Under the pieces are notes generated by a model. The model saw only the letters and a program-made list of their open reading frames with translations. It was not told the DNA's origin and did no database searches. Made by a program: the position numbers and the translations under genes. 64,000 bases of DNA from Streptomyces fagopyri (lineage in GTDB: Bacteria; Actinomycetota; Actinomycetes; Streptomycetales; Streptomycetaceae), in NCBI RefSeq assembly GCF_009498275.1, contig NZ_CP045643.1:5146001-5210000 (forward strand), given 5' to 3'. This document shows positions 1 through 9,362 of this stretch, one piece after another. Position 1 is the stretch's first letter; each line of letters starts with the position of its first letter.

Positions 1-561
1 AACGAACTGGTCGGTAAGGGGCTCACCGGACCCGTCGCACCTGCCAAGCTCAACCGTGCGGACGCTTTCGCGGCGTTCGCCCGGGGTGAGGTCGGGATGC
101 TCAACGGGCACCCCACTCTGATGAAGGCGGCGGCCGACAAGGGCGTGCGGTTCGGCATGGTGCCGATGCCGGGCGTCAACGGCAGGGCCAAGGCGACGAT
201 GGGTGTCGCCGACTGGATGATGGCGTTCAAGCACAACGGCCACCGGGAGCAGATCGGGTCGTTCCTGGACTACGTGTACAGCGAGAAGAACGTGCTCGCC
301 TTCTCCCACGAGTACGACCTGCTGCCGGTGACGACGTCCGCGTCCCAGGCGATGAGCGCCGACACGCACGACAAGGAGTTCGCCCCGTTCCTCGGCGAGC
401 TGCCCACCTCGCAGCTCTATCCGGTCGGCAAGACCTCCTGGGCGTCCGTCAGCGCGGACATCAAGCAGGACATCGGCAAGGCGGTCGGTCCCGGCGGAAG
501 CCCGGCCGGGGTCCTCGGCGCGCTGCAGCGGACGGCGACCATCAGGGACAGCACGGACTGA
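1..561 (+). CDS. ABC transporter extracellular substrate-binding protein, C-terminal part (5' truncated by window edge)
   Basis: Frame 1 is open from the first base to TGA at 559-561, giving the last 186 residues of a longer protein. The fragment has the look of the C-terminal lobe of family-1 (sugar-type) solute-binding lipoproteins. It has an early stretch where a short loop reads GxxxMLNGHP, a central GVADWMMAFKHN segment like the helix following the hinge, and an ending rich in surface Lys and Asp. Such proteins capture an oligosaccharide or similar ligand outside the membrane and pass it to an ABC permease. The signal peptide, lipobox and permease genes would lie to the left of the window, so the ligand cannot be inferred. 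Codon use is normal for the window. Confidence 0.75.
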   Translation, partial: NELVGKGLTGPVAPAKLNRADAFAAFARGEVGMLNGHPTLMKAAADKGVRFGMVPMPGVNGRAKATMGVADWMMAFKHNGHREQIGSFLDYVYSEKNVLAFSHEYDLLPVTTSASQAMSADTHDKEFAPFLGELPTSQLYPVGKTSWASVSADIKQDIGKAVGPGGSPAGVLGALQRTATIRDSTD

Positions 562-615
562 GGGCGGCGCGGACCGGCGGCGCGGGTGTCGGTGGGCGGG
601 GTTACGGTGCTTTCC

Positions 616-852
616 ATGACGTCCATGGAGGAGCTCGGGGCGCGGGAGCGGGCGGTTCTCGCCCTGGAGCGGCGGGGATTCGCCGGGCCGGGGGCGAAGG
701 AGCGGGCGATAAGGGAGCAGCTCGGGCTGGCGCCCGTGCGGTATTACCAGCTCCTGAACGCCCTTCTCGACGATCCGCGGGCGCTGGCCCACGATCCGAT
801 CACGGTGAACCGGCTGCGCCGGATCAGGGCGGGGCGTCGCGAGGACCGCTGA
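616..852 (+). CDS. DUF3263 domain protein (small helical, probable DNA-binding)
   Basis: A 78-residue protein if it begins at ATG 616. An in-frame GTG at 586 and ATG at 625 are alternatives. The sequence (ELGARERAVLALERRGF ... KERAIREQLGL ... RYYQLLNALLD) matches the DUF3263 family as I know it: short actinobacterial proteins with a sigma-70 region 4 / helix-turn-helix-like fold. The end is basic (RLRRIRAGRRE). No ribosome-binding site precedes ATG 616, but TACGGT at 603-608 is a -10-like hexamer 7 nt upstream, so the gene may be leaderless. Function is unknown; a regulatory role is inference from the fold. It lies between the transporter gene and otsB, all on the same strand. Confidence 0.7.
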   Translation: MTSMEELGARERAVLALERRGFAGPGAKERAIREQLGLAPVRYYQLLNALLDDPRALAHDPITVNRLRRIRAGRREDR

Positions 853-907
853 CCCGGGGGCGGAGGAAGTCCGGGTGGGTTCGGGGCGGCGCCGATAGGG
901 TCGGCCC

Positions 908-1783
908 ATGGGCAGTCATGCGGAATTCCCGGAACACCCCGAGACCACGGACACCGTTCCGACACCGGCGACCACCGCGGGAGCGGAGGGGCTGCAGGCC
1001 ATCCTCGCGCGGCCCGCCCGCACCGTGATCGCACTCGACTTCGACGGAACCCTCGCCCCCATCGTCCCCGACCCCGAACAGGCCCGTGCCCACCCCGCCG
1101 CGGTCCCCGCCCTCGCGGCCCTCGCCCCGAAGGTCGCCTCCGTCGCGGTCGTCACCGGCCGGCCCGCCGGCGTCGCGGTGCGCCACGGCGGCTTCGCGGG
1201 CGTCCCGGGCCTCGACCACCTCGTCGTCCTCGGCCACTACGGCGCCGAACGCTGGGACGCCCGCACGGGCACCGTCAGCGCCCCCGCACCGCACCCGGGT
1301 GTGGCCTCCGTCCGCGCGGAGCTGCCGGGATTCCTCGACCGGATCGGGGTCTGGCAGGGCACGTGGATCGAGGAGAAGGGCCGCGCCCTCGCCGTCCACA
1401 CGCGCCGCGCCACGGACCCGCAGGCCGCCTTCGAGTCCCTGCGCGAACCCCTCGCCGACCTCGCCACCCGGCACGGCCTGATCGTCGAACCGGGCCGGAT
1501 GGTCCTGGAACTGCGCCCGCCGGGCATGGACAAGGGCGTCGCCCTCCTGGAGTACGTCCGCGAGGTCGGCGCCGAAGCCGTCCTCTACGCGGGCGACGAC
1601 CTCGGCGACCTCCCCGCCTTCGCGGCCGTCGACAAACTCCGCTCGGACGGCGTCCCGGGCCTGCTGGTGTGCAGCGGCAGCCCGGAGGTCACGGAACTCG
1701 CGGAACGCGCCGACCTGGTCGTGGACGGTCCGGCCGGAGTCGTCCACCTGCTGAGGTCGCTGGCCGGCCTGATGGACCGGTAG
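908..1783 (+). CDS. otsB: Trehalose-6-phosphate phosphatase
   Basis: A 291-residue HAD-superfamily phosphatase that dephosphorylates trehalose-6-phosphate to trehalose in the cytosol. HAD motif I is DFDGT at residues 44-48 with both catalytic aspartates. Motif II lies in AVVTGRP near residue 80. The late motif GDDLGDLPAF near residue 228 supplies the Mg-binding aspartates. Trehalose phosphatase character also shows in GHYGAE and in the WIEEKGRALAVHTR region. The first 35 residues are a Pro/Thr-rich extension before the domain. TAGGGT (896-901) sits 6 nt before the ATG, so a leaderless transcript is possible. It is convergent with otsA, 25 bp away, which is unusual because the two enzymes act in sequence but cannot share this transcript. 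Confidence 0.92.
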   Translation: MGSHAEFPEHPETTDTVPTPATTAGAEGLQAILARPARTVIALDFDGTLAPIVPDPEQARAHPAAVPALAALAPKVASVAVVTGRPAGVAVRHGGFAGVPGLDHLVVLGHYGAERWDARTGTVSAPAPHPGVASVRAELPGFLDRIGVWQGTWIEEKGRALAVHTRRATDPQAAFESLREPLADLATRHGLIVEPGRMVLELRPPGMDKGVALLEYVREVGAEAVLYAGDDLGDLPAFAAVDKLRSDGVPGLLVCSGSPEVTELAERADLVVDGPAGVVHLLRSLAGLMDR

Positions 1784-1808
1784 CCCGGCGGGCCGTGGTG
1801 CGACGGCC

Positions 1809-3221
1809 TCACGCCTCCAGCGCGCGCAGCTGCTCCAGGAACCACTGCGCCGGAGGCAGGGCCGTCGCCGCCGCGGCGAGCCGCTTCGTGCGCTCGGCCC
1901 GCTCACCGGCCGGCAGGGACAGGGCCTCGTGCAGCGCCCGCGCGGTGCCGACCACGTCGTACGGGTTCACCGCGACCGCGTCCTCGCCCAGCTCCTCGTA
2001 CGCCCCGGCCTCCCGGGACAGCACCAGCACGCACCCCTCGTCGGAGACGACGGGCACCTCCTTGGCGACGAGGTTCATGCCGTCCCGGATGGGGTTGACG
2101 AGGGCGACGTCGGCGAGCCGGTAGGCGGCCAGCGAGCGGGCGAAGTCGTCCTTGACGTGCAGCACGACCGGCGTCCAACCCGGCGTCCCGTACTCGGAGT
2201 TGATCTCGTCCGCCAGGGTCCGCACGGCGGCCGTGTAGTCCCGGTAGACCGCCAGGTCCTGGCGGGAGGGGTAGGCGAAGGCCACGTGGACCACCCGCTC
2301 GCGCCACTCCGGCCGGTCCTCCAGGAGCTGCCGGTAGGCCAGCAGACCCCGCACGATGTTCTTCGACAGTTCGGTGCGGTCCACCCGCACGATCGCCCGG
2401 CGGGCGCGGCCGTCGGGGCCCTCGCCGATCTGCTCGCGCAGCGCGGCCATCCGCTCCGTGACGTCCGCCTCGTGGGAGCGCCCGCGCAGGAAGTCCGCGT
2501 CCGCGCCGAGTCCGTGCACACCGACCCGGGTGGTGCCGAGCCCGCCGACGAGCGCCTCGCAGCAGGCGGTGAACGCGTCCGCCCAGCGGTGCGTCAGGAA
2601 GCCCAGCCGGTCCGCGCCGAGCATGCCGCGCAGCACCTGCCCGGCGATGTCGTCGGGCAGCATCCGGAAGTAGTCGACCGGCGCCCACGGGGTGTGCGAG
2701 AAGTGGCCGATCCGCAGGTCGGGGCGGAGCTCGCGGAGCATGCCCGGGACCAGGGTCAGGTGGTAGTCCTGCACGATCACGACGGCGCCCTCGGCCGCCT
2801 CGTCCGCCAGGGCCCGCGCGAACGCGCGGTTGTAGGCCTCGTAGGACGCCCACCGGCGGCGGAACTCCTGGTCGAAGACCGGCTCCAGCGGTGTCTGGTA
2901 CAGCATGTGGTGGACGAACCACAGCACCGAGTTCGCGATGCCGTTGTACGCGTCCGCGTGCACCGCGGCGTCGATGTCCAGCATCCGCACGCCGTCCTCG
3001 CCCACTCCGCGCCGGACCGCCTCGCGGTCGCCTTCGCCGAGCGCCGAGCACACCCACAGGGCCCCCGCGTCCGGCCCGATCGCGGAGAGGCCCGAGACCA
3101 GCCCGCCCCCGCCGCGCCGGGCCTGGAGCGAGCCGTCCTCCAGCACCTCGTAGGAGATCGGACCGCGGTTGGACGCGACGAGGATCCGGTGGGTGCCGTG
3201 CGATGAAGCCGTCGAAGCCAT
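1809..3221 (-). CDS. otsA: Alpha,alpha-trehalose-phosphate synthase (UDP-forming), GT20
   Basis: A 470-residue GT20 glycosyltransferase that joins UDP-glucose (or GDP-glucose) to glucose-6-phosphate, making trehalose-6-phosphate for OtsB. Recognisable family segments are ILVASNRGPISYE at the N-terminus, the RRGGGGLVSGL phosphate loop, VIVQDYHLTLVPGMLR, IGHFSHTPWAP, VDRTELSKNIVRGL, and the C-terminal donor site NPIRDGMNLVAKE followed by LVLSREAGAYEELG. Length is typical. The start is ATG 3221. The gene lies 126 bp downstream of gpgS on the same strand and may be co-transcribed with it. It faces otsB across a 25-bp gap in which I see no strong terminator. Confidence 0.93.
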   Translation of the reverse strand: MASTASSHGTHRILVASNRGPISYEVLEDGSLQARRGGGGLVSGLSAIGPDAGALWVCSALGEGDREAVRRGVGEDGVRMLDIDAAVHADAYNGIANSVLWFVHHMLYQTPLEPVFDQEFRRRWASYEAYNRAFARALADEAAEGAVVIVQDYHLTLVPGMLRELRPDLRIGHFSHTPWAPVDYFRMLPDDIAGQVLRGMLGADRLGFLTHRWADAFTACCEALVGGLGTTRVGVHGLGADADFLRGRSHEADVTERMAALREQIGEGPDGRARRAIVRVDRTELSKNIVRGLLAYRQLLEDRPEWRERVVHVAFAYPSRQDLAVYRDYTAAVRTLADEINSEYGTPGWTPVVLHVKDDFARSLAAYRLADVALVNPIRDGMNLVAKEVPVVSDEGCVLVLSREAGAYEELGEDAVAVNPYDVVGTARALHEALSLPAGERAERTKRLAAAATALPPAQWFLEQLRALEA

Positions 3222-3347
3222 GCCTCGAAACCTAGCCCGGCACCGAAACGCTCAAACGTTCCCGTCGGCCGTATGCGACGAAGGACACGGACCGCGGGAC
3301 GGCGGGGCCGGTCGCGCCGCCCGCCGGCCCCTCACCAGGGGCCGGGC

Positions 3348-4292
3348 TCACGCGGCCCTGCGCTTCACGTACTCGGAGATTTCGGCCATCGGGGGGCGTT
3401 CCTCCGTGTCCACCGAGTACGTACGCGGCTCGAAACCGTCCTCGCCCCGCTCGAACTGGGTGAGGGACGGCCGGATGAGATGCCCGCGGGCCAGCCGGAG
3501 CTGCGCCGTGCGGTAGATCGCGGCGGACATCCGGCCCAGCGCCTGCCCGTCCTGGTGACGGTGCTTGCGCTCGCCGACGTCGACCTGGGCGAGCGCGTCG
3601 AGGCCCACCAGGTGCAGGGCGTCGACGAGCATGCCCAGTTCGACGCCGTAGCCGACGGGGAAGGGCAGCTGTTCCAGCAGCGAGCGGCGGGCCGCGTACT
3701 CACCGCCGAGCGGCTGGACGAAGCCGGCCAGCTGGGGCCAGTGCATGTTCAGCAGCGGGCGGGCCATGAGTTCCGTGACGCGACCGCCCTGGCCCGCGGC
3801 GCCGGCCAGCGGACGGTCGTACATCCCCTTGACGAGGTCCACGTCCGGCTCGGTGAGCAGCGGACCCACGATCCCGGAGACGAAGTCCGACGAGAACTCC
3901 CTCAGGTCCGCGTCGATGAAACAGACGATGTCCCCGCTCGTCACGAGGAGCGACCGCCACAGGACCTCGCCCTTGCCGGGCACGGCCGGGATGCGGGGCA
4001 GGATCTCGTCCCGGTGCACGACGCGCGCGCCCGCCGCGGCGGCGACCTCCGACGTGCGGTCGGTCGAACCCGAGTCGACGACGACGATCTCGTCGACGAG
4101 GGGCACCTGACGCATCAGGTCGTCGCGGATGACGGCGACGATCTCGCCGACCGTCTCCTCCTCGTTCAGCGCGGGCAGCACGACGCTCACCGTGGAGCCC
4201 GAGGCGCGTTTGGCGGACATGATTCCGTGCAGCGGACGATCGGCCACGGACCAGGAGCGTGTGCTCAGCCAGCGCTCGACTTCCTTCAGCAC
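3348..4292 (-). CDS. gpgS: Glucosyl-3-phosphoglycerate synthase (GT81-like family)
   Basis: A 314-residue GT-A fold glycosyltransferase related to mycobacterial GpgS, which transfers glucose from an NDP-glucose to 3-phosphoglycerate. That product feeds glucosylglycerate or methylglucose-polysaccharide synthesis. Visible motifs are VSVVLPALNEEETVGEI (nucleotide-binding start), VDSGSTDRT, a VPGKGEVLWR loop, the metal-binding DAD in CFIDADLREF, the LVKGMYDRP segment and QPLGGEYAARR. The GTG start at 4292 is set by GAGGAG about 9 nt upstream. It stands upstream of otsA in the same direction, so both may belong to a stress or compatible-solute unit; that link is inference. Confidence 0.85.
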   Translation of the reverse strand: MLKEVERWLSTRSWSVADRPLHGIMSAKRASGSTVSVVLPALNEEETVGEIVAVIRDDLMRQVPLVDEIVVVDSGSTDRTSEVAAAAGARVVHRDEILPRIPAVPGKGEVLWRSLLVTSGDIVCFIDADLREFSSDFVSGIVGPLLTEPDVDLVKGMYDRPLAGAAGQGGRVTELMARPLLNMHWPQLAGFVQPLGGEYAARRSLLEQLPFPVGYGVELGMLVDALHLVGLDALAQVDVGERKHRHQDGQALGRMSAAIYRTAQLRLARGHLIRPSLTQFERGEDGFEPRTYSVDTEERPPMAEISEYVKRRAA

Positions 4293-4461
4293 AGTCTGCG
4301 GCTCCTCACTGTCTGATCACCCGGTGTCCCCCGGTGTGATCCATCTCGCGGTTCGGACGACTATCTCAACTGTCCTGGCCTTCGGTTACAGTCTTGAACA
4401 ACGCGGATGACCATCGCATGTCGTAGATCATCCCGAATTGAAGACCAACAACCGAATACCG

Positions 4462-4614
4462 CTCATCCAGAGGGGCAGAGGGATACGGCCCGATGAAGCC
4501 CCGGCAACCCTCCAGCCGGTCTCGTACCGATCATCGCTGATCGCGTCGCGGGGCTCCCGGCTCGGGAAGGTGCCAAATCCGTCTCACGGCGAAGTGCGTC
4601 GTGAGGAAGATGAG
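4462..4614 (+). promoter_or_regulatory. SAM riboswitch (SAM-I/S-box type) in the thrC leader
   Basis: The leader carries the conserved S-box core: an AGAGGGG-like segment after the first stem, GGATACGGCCCGATGAA (4481-4497), CCGGCAACC, and CCAAATCC (4573-4580) after the third stem. The closing stem P1 is CTCATC (4462-4467) with GATGAG (4609-4614). A further stem is CTCACG with CGTGAG-like bases just before P1's 3' strand. The 3' strand of P1 runs directly into the purine-rich GAGGAGAAAGGG (4612-4623) that precedes the thrC start. Ligand-stabilised P1 would therefore sequester the likely ribosome-binding region. Placement before thrC fits control of the homoserine branch by S-adenosylmethionine. 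Confidence 0.85.
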
Positions 4615-4633
4615 GAGAAAGGGCCTCGCCTCC

Positions 4634-5953
4634 ATGGCTGCGCAGACTGTTGCAAGCACTCCGGACACCGTGACCTCCGCGAACCCGGCCGATTCCGCGC
4701 GATCCGTCGATCTGGGTCCCGCCGCCGCGCTCACCTGCCGCGAGTGCGGCCACCGGGTGCCGCTCGGCCCGGTCTTCGCCTGCGAGGAGTGTTTCGGACC
4801 GCTGGAGATCGCCTACGACTTCTCGGCCTACGAAACCGAGGAACTGCGGGCGCGCATCGAGGCGGGCCCCGCGAACATCTGGCGTTACGCGCCGCTGCTC
4901 CCCGTCCCGGCCGACGTCGCCGGCAAGCCGAACATCAACCCGGGCTGGACCAGGCTCGTCCAGGCGGACAACCTCGCCCGCGAGCTGGGTGTCGACCCCG
5001 GCCGGCTCTTCGTCAAGGACGACTCGGGCAACCCGACGCACTCCTTCAAGGATCGCGTCGTCGCCCAGGCCATCGAGGCGGCCCGTGCCTTCGGCTTCAC
5101 CACCCTCTCCTGCTCCTCGACCGGCAACCTCGCCGGCGCGGTGGGTGCCGCCGCCGCCCGCGCCGGCTTCCGCTCCTGCGTGTTCATCCCGCACGACCTG
5201 GAGCAGGGCAAGGTCGTCATGGCCGCGGTCTACGGCGGCGAGCTCATCGGCATCGAGGGCAACTACGACGACGTGAACCGCTTCTGCTCCGAGCTGATCG
5301 GCGACCCGGCCGGTGAGGGCTGGGGCTTCGTCAACGTCAACCTGCGGCCGTACTACGCGGAGGGGTCCAAGACCCTCGCGTACGAGATCTGCGAGCAGCT
5401 CGGCTGGCGGCTGCCCGACCAGCTCGTCGTGCCGATCGCCTCGGGCTCCCAGCTGACCAAGGTCGACAAGGGGCTCCAGGAGCTGATCAAGCTCGGTCTC
5501 GTCGAGGACAAGCCCTACAAGATCTTCGGTGCGCAGGCCGAGGGCTGTTCGCCGGTGTCCGTCGCCTACAAGGCCGGTCACGACGTCGTACGGCCGCAGA
5601 AGCCGAACACCATCGCCAAGTCGCTCGCCATCGGCAACCCCGCGGACGGCCCGTACGTGCTGGACATCGCGCGGCGGACGGGCGGGGCGGTGGAGGACGT
5701 GAACGACGAGCAGGTGGTCGACGCGATCAGGCTGCTGGCGCGCACCGAGGGGATCTTCGCCGAGACCGCCGGTGGGGTGACGGTGGGCGTGGCCAAGAAG
5801 CTGATCGAGAACGGACTGCTCGACCCGACGCTCACCACGGTCGTGCTGAACACCGGTGACGGCCTCAAGACGCTGGACGCGGTGGCCGGTACGGGACTGA
5901 CCGCGACCATCCGCCCCAGCCTGGACTCCTTCCGCGAGGCCGGCCTCGCGTAG
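4634..5953 (+). CDS. thrC: Threonine synthase
   Basis: A 439-residue PLP enzyme that converts O-phosphohomoserine to threonine. It starts with a small Cys-rich segment (TCRECGH ... FACEECFG, two CxxC knuckles) typical of this subclass. It continues with DDSGNPTHSFKDR, whose Lys is the PLP-binding residue, then SCSSTGNLAGAVGAAAARAG and the ASGSQLTKVDKGLQE loop. The start is placed at ATG 4634. In-frame GTG 4601 and ATG 4610 fall inside the P1 stem of the SAM riboswitch and would be poor starts. The GGAGAAAGGG tract ends about 10 nt before ATG 4634. A short hairpin (GGCGCG/CGCGCC near 6002-6022) lies in the gap before the next gene. Confidence 0.94.
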   Translation: MAAQTVASTPDTVTSANPADSARSVDLGPAAALTCRECGHRVPLGPVFACEECFGPLEIAYDFSAYETEELRARIEAGPANIWRYAPLLPVPADVAGKPNINPGWTRLVQADNLARELGVDPGRLFVKDDSGNPTHSFKDRVVAQAIEAARAFGFTTLSCSSTGNLAGAVGAAAARAGFRSCVFIPHDLEQGKVVMAAVYGGELIGIEGNYDDVNRFCSELIGDPAGEGWGFVNVNLRPYYAEGSKTLAYEICEQLGWRLPDQLVVPIASGSQLTKVDKGLQELIKLGLVEDKPYKIFGAQAEGCSPVSVAYKAGHDVVRPQKPNTIAKSLAIGNPADGPYVLDIARRTGGAVEDVNDEQVVDAIRLLARTEGIFAETAGGVTVGVAKKLIENGLLDPTLTTVVLNTGDGLKTLDAVAGTGLTATIRPSLDSFREAGLA

Positions 5954-6080
5954 CCGCCCGGCCGGGGAGGTCGTTCTCCGGCCACGGGCCCGTGGGAAGC
6001 CGGGCGCGCTGCTTCGCGCGCCGTGCCCCTGCCGGGGCGCTCCCCAGCCGTACCCCAGAATCCGACCGGGAGGTCATCGC

Positions 6081-6356
6081 ATGAGCGTCAACGTCCGCAT
6101 CCCCACCATCCTGCGCACCTACACCGGCGGCCGGTCCGAGGTGACCGCCGAGGGAGGGAACCTCGGCGAGGTGATCTCCGACCTGGAGAAGAACCACACG
6201 GGCATCGCCGCGCGCGTGCTGGACGACGAGGGCAAGCTGCGCCGGTTCGTCAACGTGTACGTCAACGACGACGACGTCCGCTTCGAGCAGGGCCTGGAGA
6301 CGGCGACGCCGGACGGCGCCGGCGTGTCGATCATCCCGGCCGTCGCCGGAGGCTGA
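6081..6356 (+). CDS. MoaD/ThiS-family sulfur carrier protein, CysO-like
   Basis: A 91-residue ubiquitin-fold protein ending in Gly-Gly, the C-terminus that is adenylated and thiocarboxylated in sulfur carriers. Family features are VRIPTILRTYTGG at the start, the beta-strand FVNVYVNDDDVRF, and the end segment VSIIPAVAGG. Among relatives it most resembles CysO, the carrier for the O-phosphoserine route to cysteine in actinobacteria; ThiS or MoaD roles are less likely but possible. GGGAGG lies 7 nt before the ATG. It is 127 bp downstream of thrC on the same strand. The partner synthase (CysM type) and protease (Mec) are not in this window. Confidence 0.85.
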   Translation: MSVNVRIPTILRTYTGGRSEVTAEGGNLGEVISDLEKNHTGIAARVLDDEGKLRRFVNVYVNDDDVRFEQGLETATPDGAGVSIIPAVAGG

Positions 6357-6363
6357 CGGGCGG

Positions 6364-6394
6364 TTACCCACGGTGAGATCATTACCGTGGGTAA
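6364..6394. promoter_or_regulatory. Perfect 11-bp inverted repeat just downstream of the sulfur carrier gene
   Basis: TTACCCACGGT (6364-6374) and ACCGTGGGTAA (6384-6394) are exact reverse complements separated by 9 nt. The element lies 8 nt after the stop codon and 24 nt before a stronger terminator hairpin. It may be a first terminator arm, an RNA-stability hairpin or a protein-binding site. No T-run follows. Confidence 0.5.
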
Positions 6395-6417
6395 TGCCAA
6401 TCACCGAGAGTTCATCG

Positions 6418-6454
6418 AATTGCCCCCTCCGCGAGAGAAGCGGAGGGGGCAATT
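6418..6454 (+). terminator. Strong intrinsic terminator hairpin after thrC / sulfur carrier gene
   Basis: A perfect 15-bp stem, AATTGCCCCCTCCGC (6418-6432) with its complement at 6440-6454, around a 7-nt loop. It ends the transcript of the sulfur carrier gene. It could also act on anything entering from the right, because the stem carries A/T on both flanks. Confidence 0.85.
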
Positions 6455-6810
6455 CTGTATGGTTGAGCACGGTACAGTTGGGGAACCGGCTTCGTTTTCC
6501 ATGCCGGGTGCATATGAGTTCACGTCCGGCCTGCGGCAAGAAGTAGCCAAAATGCCCGGCGTTTTTGAGCCTTATGCGGCCTTTATAGGGCCCGAGTTGC
6601 CCTAAATATTCGCGAATTCTCCCTATATTCCCGATCGGCCGTGCCCAGAATTCTCGTCCGATTGACCTGTTGCAGACGGCAGTTGGACAGATACATTCAG
6701 CCGCGGTCGACGCGTTCCGGCGCACACCCCCAATCCGTTGGGGGGTGGAGGTCTGACCCGGGCCCGCGAAGTGCGGTCCTGTGCAAGGGCCAGTAATAGG
6801 GGAGTTAGGC
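6455..6810 (+). promoter_or_regulatory. Long AT-richer leader and candidate promoter of the cold-shock gene
   Basis: This 356-bp gap is visibly richer in A/T than the genes around it, especially 6560-6640. The clearest promoter-like pair is TTGCAG (6670-6675) and TACATT (6692-6697) with a 16-bp spacer. That would give a 5' untranslated region of about 105 nt, in line with the long leaders of cold-shock mRNAs. TTGACC at 6662-6667 is a second possible -35. A CCCCCAA...TTGGGGG hairpin lies at about 6727-6745. I see no open reading frame of note in the gap. Confidence 0.45.
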
Positions 6811-7017
6811 ATGGCTCAGGGCACCGTCAAGTGGTTCAACGCGGAGAAGGGGTACGGCTTCATCGCGGTCGACGGTGGTGCGGATGTTTTCGTCCACTAC
6901 AGCGCGATTCAGATGGACGGCTACCGCACCCTGGAAGAGGGTCAGCGGGTCGATTTCGAGATCTCGCAGGGCCAGAAGGGGCCGCAGGCGGACATGGTCC
7001 GGCTCGCGACCGGCTGA
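6811..7017 (+). CDS. Cold-shock protein, CspA family
   Basis: A 68-residue single cold-shock domain that binds single-stranded RNA/DNA. Both RNA-binding motifs are present: RNP1 as GYGFI (normally K/R-G-F/Y-G-F-I) and RNP2 as VFVHY. The protein begins [10 protein letters not shown] as usual and has standard length. GGGGAG about 8 nt upstream sets the ATG. It stands alone between two terminators and has its own long leader, so it is probably a monocistronic, abundantly transcribed gene. It lies just upstream of groEL2. Confidence 0.95.
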   Translation: MAQGTVKWFNAEKGYGFIAVDGGADVFVHYSAIQMDGYRTLEEGQRVDFEISQGQKGPQADMVRLATG

Positions 7018-7047
7018 AGCACGCGCCGACTGACTGTTCGACGTGAC

Positions 7048-7082
7048 GAAGGGCTCGTATCCCTCTGGGGTGCGAGCCCTTC
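7048..7082 (+). terminator. Terminator hairpin of the cold-shock gene
   Basis: GAAGGGCTCG (7048-7057) pairs perfectly with CGAGCCCTTC (7073-7082) around a 15-nt loop, 30 bp after the stop codon. Confidence 0.8.
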
Positions 7083-7285
7083 GGTATGCCCGTGGGCCGG
7101 TCGGGGGCCCGCCCGTGAGCCCTCCGCGGCCGGTCCGTGAACCCTCCGGAGCCGGTCCGGGAGTCCTGCGGGGGCTGTGCCTGGCCTCTCCCGGGACATC
7201 CGCGCGACCTCTTCGGGGCGCTCGCGCGACCCCCTCCGGGGGGCGGTCCCGGCTCCCGTGTTCACCTGGGGATCCACCCGAGTCG

Positions 7286-7347
7286 CTTGCACTCGGCAGG
7301 GGCGAGTGCTAATCATTGCGTTAGCACTCTGAAGGTGAGAGTGATAA
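7286..7347 (+). promoter_or_regulatory. Two CIRCE (HrcA) operators overlapping the groEL2 promoter
   Basis: The first element is CTTGCACTC - 9 nt - GAGTGCTAA (7286-7312) and the second is TTAGCACTC - 9 nt - GAGTGATAA (7321-7347). Both fit the CIRCE consensus, each with one or two changes in one arm. A promoter can be read through the first: TTGCAC (7287-7292), a 17-bp spacer, then TAATCA (7310-7315). Repressor HrcA on these sites would block initiation until heat stress. The transcript would have a leader of about 190 nt. Confidence 0.88.
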
Positions 7348-7366
7348 CGAAGGACCGGGTCGGTGA

Positions 7367-9133
<1,767 letters not shown>

Positions 9134-9163
9134 TCCGCTCCGGCTGATCACTGTCCTGACGTT

Positions 9164-9203
9164 CCGAGGGCGGTACCCCTGTTCCCAGGGGTGCCGCCCT
9201 CGG
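9164..9203 (+). terminator. Terminator hairpin of groEL2
   Basis: An 18-bp stem (CCGAGGGCGGTACCCCTG with its complement, one G-T wobble) around a tight loop, about 30 bp after the groEL2 stop codon. Confidence 0.85.
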
Positions 9204-9362
9204 GCGTGTCCGGGGTCACAGAAGGGTCCCGGTGGGTGCCGGAATGCGGCGCCGGGCCCGGCCGTTGAGGGGACGGGTGGTTGATGCGCATGCACATACC
9301 GTGCGGAATGCGTGTCAGTCGCCCGTCTGCTGACCGACCGACCTCTCCGAGGAGTCCCGTAC

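Noticed and set aside
6387-6605. Short open frame in the cold-shock leader region
   Set aside because: It runs across the strong terminator hairpin at 6418-6454 and has no plausible start signals.
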